Source of the DNA: an uncultured Erysipelotrichaceae bacterium
GTDB lineage: Bacteria > Bacillota_I > Bacilli_A > RF39 > UBA660
Reading direction: 5' to 3'
Length of the DNA: 51,980 bases
Assembly: GCA_902800945.1 (NCBI GenBank)
Contig: CADCFX010000005.1
Coordinates: forward strand, 1 to 51,980
Shown here: one piece after another, positions 17,016 through 25,405 of the stretch
How the letters are laid out: every line of letters begins with the position of its first letter
How positions within the stretch are numbered: position 1 is the first letter of the stretch
The notes under the pieces: generated by a model
Told to the model about the DNA's origin: nothing
Seen by the model: only the letters and a program-made list of their open reading frames with translations
Databases searched by the model: none
Translations under genes and position numbers: made by a program

Positions 17016-18808
17016 TAATTCACCCCATCTCTTAATTCAACAAATTTATCTAACATATTATCAAAATATGCGATTGCTTTAATATAAACATTTTTATCTG
17101 TAACGTCAATTCCTAAAATCTTGTAAATATCAACAACATCCTTTTCTGAACCGGTTTTCAAGAATTTAATATAATTATCTAGCATCTCCTTATTACCAGA
17201 TAGTATTTCTCCAGCAACAAAAGACGCTATTGAAATACAAAATGCATAAGCGTATAAATAATAATTCATATAATAATGACTTCTAGAAGCCCATGTAAGA
17301 CCATAGTATTTATCTTTATTAACAACATCCCCATAATACATATCAATAGATTCTTTAACTCTCTTATCCATGTAATCCTTAGTAATACTATTTCCATCTG
17401 CAACATAATTATAGAAATCTTGTTCAATTTTTCCTTCTCTAACCGCCCCAAATAAGTTCGATACTATAACATCTATTATATTATTTACACCATTCATTTT
17501 TTCATCTTTAGTATTACCATTATTAGCTAAATAAGATGACATTAAACATTCATTGGTTAAAGAAGCAACTTCAGCCACAAGATTTGACGCATCTCTATAT
17601 TGCAAAGGATTATTTTCGCTAATATATTGATGATGAACATTATGACCACCTTCATGAATAATAGTAGATACTGATTTAAGATCGTAATTATAACTCATAA
17701 GTATTCTTGAATCAAAATCCAAACCAGCAACACTATATCCACCGCTACATTTTTTAGGATATTGTGCGTAATCAATATAACGATTATCAAATATCTTCTT
17801 AAAATGATTATAATAATCATCACCTAAAGGCTTAATAGATTCCAAACATAATTTCTGCGCTTCCTCAATAGAATACTCTTTATCTGATTCAACCATTTCC
17901 AAGTTTAAATCACACATATCCAATTTTTTTAATTTTAAAGTATCTTTAAAGATTCTAAAATATTTATGTAATTTATCAACATTTTCCTCTACAGCAGAAA
18001 TTAATGCTTCATAGGCCGCATTAGGCATCTTGTTATGAAATAACTTTTTATCCCAAGCATCTTTAAATCCATGTAACTTAGAATTAGTAATATTTGTTTT
18101 AACATAACTATTTAATAGCGATGCATTAACCGTCGCATACTGTTCTATAACACGGAAATATTTCTCTCTAACTTCTTGCCTAACCTTTTTATCTTTATTC
18201 TTTAATAAACGTCTCAAATTAGTCTGAGTAATCTTCTCGATTTCTCCATCAATTTCAATCTCCCCATAATTATGTAAAGAATTTAGAAGGGTTGAAGATA
18301 TATTTTCATAATCCATAGCACTATTACTCATTTTATTAATAATGATTTCACTATTCTCATCCAATATATGTTCTTTAGATTCATATATTCTATCTAATAC
18401 TTTTTTATACTCTAATAAATTTTTACATTTAAATAAATTATCATATTCCTTTTTAGATAGTTTTAATAATTCTGGAGCAAAGAAAGAAATAGCATTAGAA
18501 TATTCACTATATATATCATCAGCTTTAGCTGATCTATCCATATTTTCAGATATACCTAGTTCTTGGTCATTTATTAAAAAAGCATAAATGTTTATTCTAT
18601 AATTAAGAGCCATCGTCTCAGAATCTAATTTTAAAAACTCATACAATCTATCACAATCACCAGTACACCCTTTATAATCAGAGAGTTTCTTTATATTACT
18701 TTTCAAAAGTTCAAAAGTCTTATCATATTCCTTTTCATCTTTAAAAATAGTAGTTAAATCCCATTTATACTTTTCAGGCACATCTTTTCTTGATTTATAT
18801 TTTTGCAT
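17015..18808 (-). CDS. pepF: Oligoendopeptidase F, M3 family
   Basis: PepF is a cytoplasmic zinc peptidase that cuts peptides of about 7-17 residues. The zinc site HEGGHNVHH is in IIHEGGHNVHHQYIS, with the downstream Glu in ASLTNECLMSS. Length (597) is normal. It sits between dnaK and dnaJ, where most Bacilli have nothing; here a peptidase is placed in the heat-shock operon, and may clear peptides made during stress. A strong hairpin precedes the gene. AAAGGAATC is the likely ribosome binding site. Confidence 0.95.
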   Translation of the reverse strand: MQKYKSRKDVPEKYKWDLTTIFKDEKEYDKTFELLKSNIKKLSDYKGCTGDCDRLYEFLKLDSETMALNYRINIYAFLINDQELGISENMDRSAKADDIYSEYSNAISFFAPELLKLSKKEYDNLFKCKNLLEYKKVLDRIYESKEHILDENSEIIINKMSNSAMDYENISSTLLNSLHNYGEIEIDGEIEKITQTNLRRLLKNKDKKVRQEVREKYFRVIEQYATVNASLLNSYVKTNITNSKLHGFKDAWDKKLFHNKMPNAAYEALISAVEENVDKLHKYFRIFKDTLKLKKLDMCDLNLEMVESDKEYSIEEAQKLCLESIKPLGDDYYNHFKKIFDNRYIDYAQYPKKCSGGYSVAGLDFDSRILMSYNYDLKSVSTIIHEGGHNVHHQYISENNPLQYRDASNLVAEVASLTNECLMSSYLANNGNTKDEKMNGVNNIIDVIVSNLFGAVREGKIEQDFYNYVADGNSITKDYMDKRVKESIDMYYGDVVNKDKYYGLTWASRSHYYMNYYLYAYAFCISIASFVAGEILSGNKEMLDNYIKFLKTGSEKDVVDIYKILGIDVTDKNVYIKAIAYFDNMLDKFVELRDGVN

Positions 18809-18831
18809 ATTTTGATTCCTTTCAATAACCT

Positions 18832-18862
18832 GGTAAAAGTTCTAGTCACCTAGAACTTTACC
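18832..18862 (-). other. Hairpin between dnaK and pepF without T run
   Basis: GGTAAAGTTCTAG (18862-18850) pairs with CTAGAACTTTTACC (18845-18832), a 13-bp stem with one bulged T and a four-base loop GTGA. No T run follows, so it is not a classic terminator. It may stabilise the hrcA-grpE-dnaK part of the mRNA or mark a processing site, giving less pepF-dnaJ. Confidence 0.7.
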
Positions 18863-18876
18863 AACTAAACAATATC

Positions 18877-20700
18877 TTATTTTTCTTCGTAATTAGCTTC
18901 TTGAACATTATCATCACTAGAACTATCAGTTGAAGTTTCTCCACCCTCAGCCTGTTTCGCTTTAGCTGCCTCTTCATAGGCTTTTGTTGCCAAAGCCATA
19001 GCTTTTTCTTGTAATTTGTCTTTAGCTTCTTTTATATCATCTATATTGTCTTTTTCTAACGCTTCTTTTAATTTCTTAATTAATTCTTCCGCTTCTTCTT
19101 TATCAGAATCAGATACTTTATCTCCAAGATCTTTAATTGCTTTTTCAGTTTGGAAAACTAATGAATCCGCTTCATTTCTCGTTTCAGCTTCTTCTTTACG
19201 CTTTTCATCTGCTTCTTTGTTAGCTTCAGCTTCCTTAACCATTTTATCTATTTCTTCATCAGTCAAATTAGTTGAAGATGTAATAGTAATGCTTTGTTCT
19301 TTTCCTGTGCCTAAATCCTTAGCTGATACATTAACTATTCCATTAGCATCTATATCAAATTTAACTTCAATTTGAGGAATACCACGTGGTGCAGGAGGAA
19401 TACCTGTTAATTGGAAGTGTCCTAAAGTCTTATTATCTTGAACCATAGGTCTTTCACCCTGTAAGATATGAATATCTACAGCAGGTTGATTATCAGCAGC
19501 TGTACTAAACACTTGACTCTTACTTGTTGGAATAGTTGTATTTTTAGGTATTAATACAGTCATAACATTCCCTAAAGTTTCAATACCTAGTGATAAAGGT
19601 GTAACATCAAGTAATACTAAGTCATTAACTTCACCCGTTAATACACCACCTTGAATAGCAGCACCCATCGCTACGCACTCATCAGGGTTAACTCCTTTAG
19701 AAGGTTCTTGTCCCAATTCTTTCTTAACCAATTCTTGAATATAAGGAATACGAGTAGATCCACCTACTAATAATACTTTATTGATATCACTAGCCTTTAA
19801 TTTAGCATCTTTTAAAGCTGTTTTAACAGGCCCTAAAGTGCTTTCGAACAAATCCATATTTAATTCTTCAAACTTACTTCTTGTTAAAGATACTTCTAAA
19901 TGTAATGGACCACCATCATTTTGAGCAATAAACGGAATACTAATTTGTGCAGTAGTCATACCAGATAAATCTTTTTTAGCTTTTTCTGCCGCATCTTTAA
20001 TACGTTGCATTGCCATTTTATCTTTAGATAAATCTACGCCATTATCTTTCTTAAATTCTGATACTAAGTAATCCATTATTCTTTGATCAAAATCATCTCC
20101 ACCTAAATGGTTATTACCACTAGTAGATTTAACTTCAAATATACCATCACCCAATTCAAGTATGGATACATCAAATGTACCTCCACCTAAATCGTATACT
20201 AATACTGTATGTGTACTATCTTGCTTATCAATTCCATATGCTAAAGCAGCAGCTGTTGGTTCATTTATAATACGCTTAACGTCCAAACCGGCAATCTTAC
20301 CAGCATTCTTAGTAGCTTGTCTTTGTGAATCATTAAAATATGCTGGAACTGTAATAACAGCCTCTGTTACTTTTTCACCCAAATAAGCCTCAGCATCAGC
20401 TTTTAACTTCATTAAAATCTTAGCAGAAATTTCTTCTGGAGTATATTTCTTACCATCTATTTCTACTTTTTCTTTTGTACCCATTTTTCTCTTAATAGAA
20501 GATACTGTATTATCTACGTTTGTAACTGCTTGTCTTTTTGCAGTTTCTCCTACTAATTCCTCACCATCTTTTTTGATAGCAACTACTGAAGGTGTTGTTC
20601 TATTTCCTTCTGGATTTGGTATAACATGTGGTTCTCCACCTTCTAAAACAGCCACACATGAATTTGTTGTACCTAAATCAATTCCTATAATTTTTCCCAT
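18877..20700 (-). CDS. dnaK: Chaperone DnaK (Hsp70)
   Basis: The ATPase domain starts [18 protein letters not shown] and includes [14 protein letters not shown] and [12 protein letters not shown]; the substrate domain and lid follow, with a C-terminal tail rich in Glu, Ser and Asp. Length (607) is normal for Gram-positive DnaK. It stands 17 bases after grpE in the CIRCE-controlled operon and works with DnaJ and GrpE, both encoded here. Confidence 0.98.
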   Translation of the reverse strand: MGKIIGIDLGTTNSCVAVLEGGEPHVIPNPEGNRTTPSVVAIKKDGEELVGETAKRQAVTNVDNTVSSIKRKMGTKEKVEIDGKKYTPEEISAKILMKLKADAEAYLGEKVTEAVITVPAYFNDSQRQATKNAGKIAGLDVKRIINEPTAAALAYGIDKQDSTHTVLVYDLGGGTFDVSILELGDGIFEVKSTSGNNHLGGDDFDQRIMDYLVSEFKKDNGVDLSKDKMAMQRIKDAAEKAKKDLSGMTTAQISIPFIAQNDGGPLHLEVSLTRSKFEELNMDLFESTLGPVKTALKDAKLKASDINKVLLVGGSTRIPYIQELVKKELGQEPSKGVNPDECVAMGAAIQGGVLTGEVNDLVLLDVTPLSLGIETLGNVMTVLIPKNTTIPTSKSQVFSTAADNQPAVDIHILQGERPMVQDNKTLGHFQLTGIPPAPRGIPQIEVKFDIDANGIVNVSAKDLGTGKEQSITITSSTNLTDEEIDKMVKEAEANKEADEKRKEEAETRNEADSLVFQTEKAIKDLGDKVSDSDKEEAEELIKKLKEALEKDNIDDIKEAKDKLQEKAMALATKAYEEAAKAKQAEGGETSTDSSSDDNVQEANYEEK

Positions 20701-20717
20701 ATATATTTCCTTCTTTC

Positions 20718-21341
20718 TTATTTACTTACTTTAACCATAGCATGTCTAATAACCTTGCCTTTATATGTGTAACCTTTTTGTAATACATCTATTACCATAT
20801 TTGGTTCGATTCCTTCTGCTTCTTCAACCAATACCGCTTCCATAGTATTAGGATTAAATGGTTGATGTAAGCATTCTATAACTTCAACTTCATATGACTT
20901 TAATACATCACTCAAGTTTCCATAAATCATCTTAAATCCACTTAAGAATTTGCTTACTTCGTCAAGCAAATTGGTATCATCCATGCTAATAGCTCTTTCA
21001 AAATTATCTAACGTAGGAAGTAACTTTTTAATGAGTTCTTCCCCTTCATATTTCAATAAAGTTTGAATCTTTTCTTCATTACGACGCATCATATTTTGCA
21101 TCTCTGCACTAATGCGTAATACCTTATCATTCAATGCTTTGTTGTCTTCTTTTAATTTGTTATTTTCTTTCTCTATCTTAGCTTTTAAATGATCTTCTTT
21201 CTTACCGAACAATCCCTTTTTATCATCTTTTTTATTTTCTTCTTTCTTATGTTGCTCTGAATGATCAACTGATTTATTCTCTTGTTTAACTTCTTCTTTT
21301 TTCTTCTCTACATCTTCATTGTTATTCATCTCATCACTCAT
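20718..21341 (-). CDS. grpE: Nucleotide exchange factor GrpE
   Basis: GrpE releases ADP from DnaK. After a very charged, Lys/Glu-rich start (about 60 residues, likely disordered) comes the coiled-coil [14 protein letters not shown]-type region and the C-terminal beta domain ending [20 protein letters not shown], the family signature. Its ATG overlaps the double TGA end of hrcA by eight bases. Confidence 0.96.
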   Translation of the reverse strand: MSDEMNNNEDVEKKKEEVKQENKSVDHSEQHKKEENKKDDKKGLFGKKEDHLKAKIEKENNKLKEDNKALNDKVLRISAEMQNMMRRNEEKIQTLLKYEGEELIKKLLPTLDNFERAISMDDTNLLDEVSKFLSGFKMIYGNLSDVLKSYEVEVIECLHQPFNPNTMEAVLVEEAEGIEPNMVIDVLQKGYTYKGKVIRHAMVKVSK

Positions 21342-22335
21342 TCTTTCTCTTTTCTAATTCTTTATTAATATACTCCAATAAAGCAAAAACTTTATCATAT
21401 TCCATTCTCTTCGGACCAACTATAGCAATAGTTCCTTCTTCCCCATTTAGATTATAGTGAGTTTTAACAACAGTAACATTGGAATCAAACTCAGTTTCGT
21501 TTCCTATATATACGTTAATACCATCACTCTTACTTTCAATATTTTTAACCAAGTTTACATCCTCAAACTTGCTAATAATATTCTTAACTTCTTCAACATT
21601 ATCATATTCTGGTTGTTTTAACATATTGCTCTTCCCAGAAAAGAAAATATTTGTCGAATTCTTAGTAAAATCATTAAACGCATCATAGAATATTTCATAT
21701 ACAGCCTCATATTGCTTAATCCTTTTACTAATAATCGGTTTTATCTCCAATTCCAATCTCTCAGATACTTCATCAATAGGGGTACCAACCAACATTTTGT
21801 TAATTATTTCAGAAGTTTTAACTAATTCATCAATATATATATTTGGCGATATTCGAAATGTCTTATTCTCCACAACCCCTTTATCAGTACATACAAGGGC
21901 AATGATTTGATTATTATCTAAAGGTACAATACTTACTTGCCTTAAAGTATTCTCCTTCGAACTCTTTCCTAATACAACACTAGTATAATTAGTCATCTCA
22001 CTAATAATCTGCATACATTCTTGAATCGTATCACTTATTTGTAATTCTTGATTATGAAAAATTGTTTGTAGTTTTAGCATTTCTTCGCCATTTAGTTCTT
22101 TAGGTTTCATAAGATTTTCTACATAATATCTATAACCTTTCTCTGACGGAATACGCCCACTAGAAACATGGTTTTTTTCTAAATAACCCAATTGCTCTAA
22201 ATAAGCCATTTCATTTCTTATCGTCGCAGACGATAATTTAAACTTATCAGAAAGGCATTTACTTCCAACCGGCTTAATGCTTTTTATATAAGATTCAACA
22301 ATTTCTTTAAGCAGTTCTTTTTGTCTCTCATCCAT
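21334..22335 (-). CDS. hrcA: Heat-shock repressor HrcA
   Basis: HrcA binds CIRCE and represses the chaperone operon; GroEL keeps it folded. The winged-helix N-terminus shows LLKEIVESYIKSIKPVGSK and SSATIRNEMAYLEQLGYL, and the rest fits the GAF-like dimer part. The chosen ATG (MDERQKELLK) at 22335 follows GGTGGTG; an in-frame ATG nine codons earlier would start inside the CIRCE operator. The end is a double TGA, which shows that TGA is a stop here. Confidence 0.95.
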   Translation of the reverse strand: MDERQKELLKEIVESYIKSIKPVGSKCLSDKFKLSSATIRNEMAYLEQLGYLEKNHVSSGRIPSEKGYRYYVENLMKPKELNGEEMLKLQTIFHNQELQISDTIQECMQIISEMTNYTSVVLGKSSKENTLRQVSIVPLDNNQIIALVCTDKGVVENKTFRISPNIYIDELVKTSEIINKMLVGTPIDEVSERLELEIKPIISKRIKQYEAVYEIFYDAFNDFTKNSTNIFFSGKSNMLKQPEYDNVEEVKNIISKFEDVNLVKNIESKSDGINVYIGNETEFDSNVTVVKTHYNLNGEEGTIAIVGPKRMEYDKVFALLEYINKELEKRKNE

Positions 22336-22348
22336 ATAAACACCACCA

Positions 22349-22375
22349 TTAGCACTTGCCATACTCCAGTGCTAA
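22349..22375 (-). promoter_or_regulatory. CIRCE operator, promoter-proximal
   Basis: TTAGCACTT, nine bases, CAGTGCTAA: one change from a perfect inverted repeat and close to the CIRCE consensus. It covers the expected transcription start of hrcA. Confidence 0.9.
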
Positions 22376-22379
22376 ATAC

Positions 22380-22407
22380 ATTATAACAGATAATTAGCAC
22401 TTGTCAA
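22380..22407 (-). promoter_or_regulatory. Sigma-A promoter of the hrcA operon
   Basis: TTGACA (22407-22402), 16 bases, TATAAT (22385-22380) on the minus strand. CIRCE elements sit on the -35 box and just past the -10 box. Confidence 0.9.
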
Positions 22408-22420
22408 CAGAAAATGCTAA
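22394..22420 (-). promoter_or_regulatory. CIRCE operator, on the -35 box
   Basis: TTAGCACTT, nine bases, AAATGCTAA: one change from a perfect inverted repeat. It overlaps the -35 box, so two HrcA dimers could clamp the promoter. Confidence 0.85.
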
Positions 22421-22465
22421 TAATATTAATATTTCGTTATAAGCATCCCATACTATCGGAATCTA

Positions 22466-22474
22466 TGATATAAT
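22466..22474 (+). promoter_or_regulatory. Extended -10 promoter of the VanY-type gene
   Basis: TGATATAAT is a full extended -10 element, 24 bases before the ATG at 22498. No good -35 box is seen, which such promoters do not need. Confidence 0.55.
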
Positions 22475-22497
22475 AAAACAGAAAATAAGGTGATAAT

Positions 22498-23478
22498 ATG
22501 AAAAGAAAAAGGAAAAAAAGAAGACTAAGACTCCGCTACGAAGGTGTAAAATTTATAACCTACTTTTTAGCCGTTTTATTTCTTATAATATATACTATAA
22601 CCAATAGTATAAAAGCTTACAACCATTACCAATATACCAAAACAGACGAATACAAAATTCAAACCATGGGTTACAGCTTAGAAGAAACTAAAGACTTATT
22701 AAAAATAATGACCAAAGACATTAAAGAATTCCTACTCACTACACCGAAAGAAGATATATATTACACTATTACTAAACAAAAATATTTTCTAGCCAAGAAT
22801 TATTTAGAATATATAGAATATCAAAAATCACATCAAGATACGAGTTTAAACGAAATTATCGCACTAGTTAATACTCACGCTAGCGACGGTTGGTATAACA
22901 ATACCTATAAGACAGATCTGTCTAAAAACGAACAAATACTAGTAAATAAATTCTATCAATTAGATGAAAACTTCAAAAGAGATGATTTAATTAACATTCC
23001 ACTTATGTACTCATACTCAGGAAATATGGCAAGTCAAGAAGTCATTAATAACTATATTGAAATGCATAAAAAAGTAAAAGAAGAACTAGGGATTACATTA
23101 ATGGTTAATTCCTCTTTTCGTACTTACCAAGATCAAGAAGAAATATACAAACAATTTAGCAGCAAAGGAAAAGAATATGCTGATTCATATGCAGCTCGGC
23201 CAGGCTTTTCAGAACATCAAACGGGTTTAGCAATTGATATTACCTCTACAGCCAATCCAACATCTAACGCATTTAAAGAGAGTAACGAATATACTTGGCT
23301 AAAAGAACATTGTCACGAATATGGATTTATTCATCGTTACCCAGAAGGAAAAGAAAACATCACCGGTTATAACACCGAAAGTTGGCATTTTAGATACGTT
23401 GGCAAAAAAATAGCAACTCAAATATATAACGAAGGAATTACCTTTGACGAGTATTACGCATATTACATAGAAAAATAA
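22498..23478 (+). CDS. D-alanyl-D-alanine carboxypeptidase, M15B (VanY type)
   Basis: A basic start and one membrane helix (about residues 17-37) anchor an external domain. The M15B zinc site is complete: SEHQTGLAIDI (S-x-H-x-x-G-x-A-x-D) and ESWHFRYVG (W-H-x-R), after the SSFRTYQDQEEIY substrate motif. Such enzymes trim the last D-Ala of peptidoglycan stem peptides or precursors. The AAGGTGATA site precedes the ATG. It is divergent from hrcA and stands alone between promoter and terminator. Nothing suggests glycopeptide resistance: the vanRSHAX genes are absent. Confidence 0.92.
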   Translation: MKRKRKKRRLRLRYEGVKFITYFLAVLFLIIYTITNSIKAYNHYQYTKTDEYKIQTMGYSLEETKDLLKIMTKDIKEFLLTTPKEDIYYTITKQKYFLAKNYLEYIEYQKSHQDTSLNEIIALVNTHASDGWYNNTYKTDLSKNEQILVNKFYQLDENFKRDDLINIPLMYSYSGNMASQEVINNYIEMHKKVKEELGITLMVNSSFRTYQDQEEIYKQFSSKGKEYADSYAARPGFSEHQTGLAIDITSTANPTSNAFKESNEYTWLKEHCHEYGFIHRYPEGKENITGYNTESWHFRYVGKKIATQIYNEGITFDEYYAYYIEK

Positions 23479-23508
23479 TAGATATTATCCAATGATAATA
23501 TCTATTTT
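23479..23508. terminator. Terminator between convergent genes
   Basis: An 11-bp perfect stem (TAGATATTATC with GATAATATCTA, loop CAAT) with T/A runs on both sides. Confidence 0.85.
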
Positions 23509-24242
23509 TAAACCTTATCAACAAACTTTTTAACCAATATTTCTGGGCCTAATCTATAAGTTGTACAACTACCATCAGAATACTCTTTTTCACTTAAAAC
23601 CTCTGAAGGATCTCCAAAGCTACCAAAAAAATCAGCAGAACAAGTATTAATAATATTATTAAGAACAGGTTCTGTTTCAAGAGCATTTAACAAGCGTTCT
23701 CTTCGCTCACCTCCAGCATTAATCAAAGGATCATTTTTCAAAACAGGATGCGCAGCTTTCAACATACTGCTAACTTTACTAATCTGCTCAAAAAGAGCAA
23801 GTCTTTCTTCATCAGAATACATTTCTCTACTAAATATCGATACGCAAGCCACATGAGCAGGAATATCATCATAAAACGGAAGTCCCTGCTTAAACCGATC
23901 AAAAAACATACAGCTAACGATCGGATAACATGTACCATCAGCCATTGTAGCCAATTGCAAATTGCCCTTCTTAAAATCAATTGATAGAGGAAAAGATTGA
24001 CGTTTGGCCATAATCTCTGTAAAACAACTCATCAAACTATTATATAAACTAAATTTCACCACCTCATGATAAAGCGGTAGATTATGCAATAATAGTTCCC
24101 TATTCGCATCATTAGGATCTGCTCTTAAAATCGCATTTTCTCCTTCAATTAATCTTAAAACAAATGAATAAGTCTCATCAATCATCATTGGCTTAATAGC
24201 CCTTAAATAAGCGGTCAACTCTTGTTGTGTCATAATTCCCAT
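23508..24242 (-). CDS. Unknown soluble protein of 244 residues
   Basis: I do not recognise this family. The protein has no signal peptide or clear membrane helix and looks globular, with mixed helix-like first half (LRAIKPMMIDETYSFVLRL) and several Cys (in SCFTE, GTCYP, SCMFF, VACVS, NTCSADF and SCTTY). GAGGTGGG stands before the ATG. The codon choice (CGT, CGC, GCG appear more often) looks a little richer in GC than its neighbours, a weak hint of transfer. It stands between a convergent terminator and the operon of repeat proteins. Confidence 0.6.
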   Translation of the reverse strand: MGIMTQQELTAYLRAIKPMMIDETYSFVLRLIEGENAILRADPNDANRELLLHNLPLYHEVVKFSLYNSLMSCFTEIMAKRQSFPLSIDFKKGNLQLATMADGTCYPIVSCMFFDRFKQGLPFYDDIPAHVACVSIFSREMYSDEERLALFEQISKVSSMLKAAHPVLKNDPLINAGGERRERLLNALETEPVLNNIINTCSADFFGSFGDPSEVLSEKEYSDGSCTTYRLGPEILVKKFVDKV

Positions 24243-24293
24243 AACATTCCCACCTCAAAAACATGATTATTATACAATATTCCCGTTTATAAG

Positions 24294-24330
24294 ACAAGAA
24301 AAACAGCCATATATTTAATTTGGCTGTTTT
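24294..24330 (-). terminator. Terminator of the 24329 gene
   Basis: AAACAGCCA pairs with TGGCTGTTT across an 11-base loop, then TTTTTCTT on the minus strand; it overlaps the stop codon. Confidence 0.8.
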
Positions 24331-25381
24331 AATCAACTATTAAAGAAATATCTGCTCCCATAGTATTTCTATTACTCTTCCCTTTACCAGGCTTATTATA
24401 AACTTCCTGATCATTAACTTTAACCACAAACCCATCATTGTTTTCTAAAGCAACGATATTACTAATCTGAACATAATCATGTTCATATAGTTTTGTAATA
24501 GCATACGCATCAAAAACGGTTACTTGATTACTAGTATTTATCACCAATAAACCTCCACCAGGAAAACTATAATCAGATGCGTTTTTATATAGTGCATTAC
24601 CTTTTACATCATAAGCACTAAATGTTGAACCGCTTTTAACCACAACCATCTCTCCGTCATAAGCAACTATAGGAGAAGGAAACAATCTAGAATACTCCGA
24701 ACCTTTATTAATATCCAAAATAACCCATTCATTATTCTTTTTAGCAGCGTAATATCCTTGGCTATTTAAATCCTCCCCTGTCGGAACAAAGGCCCCAATA
24801 TAGTCATACTCAGGCTTAACCTTATCTACAATTTGATCTTTGTCAAACATAATTACCCCCCATTTATTATTCTCATCCTGAGCTATAAAAATAACCATAT
24901 CACTTTTATTATAGTTTTTTATCGCCTTATACTTTTTTATCACCTTACTAGTAGTATAGTCATAAACTATAACTCCGCCACTTCTATGAGAACCATCATT
25001 ATCATCGTCGTCATATAACAATACAAATCTATTATTAATTTTTTTCTTAATCTGATATTCGTTTACTTCTCCAACCTTCAAATCATACAAATTATCATCA
25101 TTAAAGCCATAAACATATCCGCAATTAGAATGCTCACACTTATAAGTACCAACTATAGTATTATTGTTTAAGATATTTAAAACACCATCATGAAACTCTT
25201 CTTCCCTTGGAGTAACTACATCATCTATCTGATTGTCTCCACTACCATCAACAAAACTTATAAACTTAGTAACTCCCCCAACAGCACCACACACAAAACA
25301 TATAACGCACAGAACAATCATAACAATTAAAGCTGTTTTTTTGTTCTTTTTCTCCTTTTCAATCAAAGCGTTTTCATCCAT
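24329..25381 (-). CDS. Membrane-anchored WG-type repeat protein, unknown
   Basis: A charged cytoplasmic start is followed by one membrane helix (about residues 15-40) and an external domain of about 300 residues. Its first part, with G-T-Y-K-C and a second Cys in NCGYVYGF, matches two segments in the next protein: LNILNNNTIVGTYKC, then an external strand, FVLLYDDDDND and Y-D-Y-T-T-S-K, then a run of short W-G or W-V-I-L repeats (NKWGVIMFD, NEWVILDIN). Such repeats are seen in WG-containing proteins. The ATG at 25381 follows GGTGATG. It follows the 792-residue paralogue by about 24 bases, so both are co-transcribed. Function unknown. Confidence 0.7.
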   Translation of the reverse strand: MDENALIEKEKKNKKTALIVMIVLCVICFVCGAVGGVTKFISFVDGSGDNQIDDVVTPREEEFHDGVLNILNNNTIVGTYKCEHSNCGYVYGFNDDNLYDLKVGEVNEYQIKKKINNRFVLLYDDDDNDGSHRSGGVIVYDYTTSKVIKKYKAIKNYNKSDMVIFIAQDENNKWGVIMFDKDQIVDKVKPEYDYIGAFVPTGEDLNSQGYYAAKKNNEWVILDINKGSEYSRLFPSPIVAYDGEMVVVKSGSTFSAYDVKGNALYKNASDYSFPGGGLLVINTSNQVTVFDAYAITKLYEHDYVQISNIVALENNDGFVVKVNDQEVYNKPGKGKSNRNTMGADISLIVD

Positions 25382-25405
25382 ATTCATCACCAACCAATTA
25401 TATTA

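Noticed and set aside
22498-23478. Reading the VanY-type gene as glycopeptide resistance
   Set aside because: No other van genes are nearby, and such carboxypeptidases are common in cell wall maintenance.
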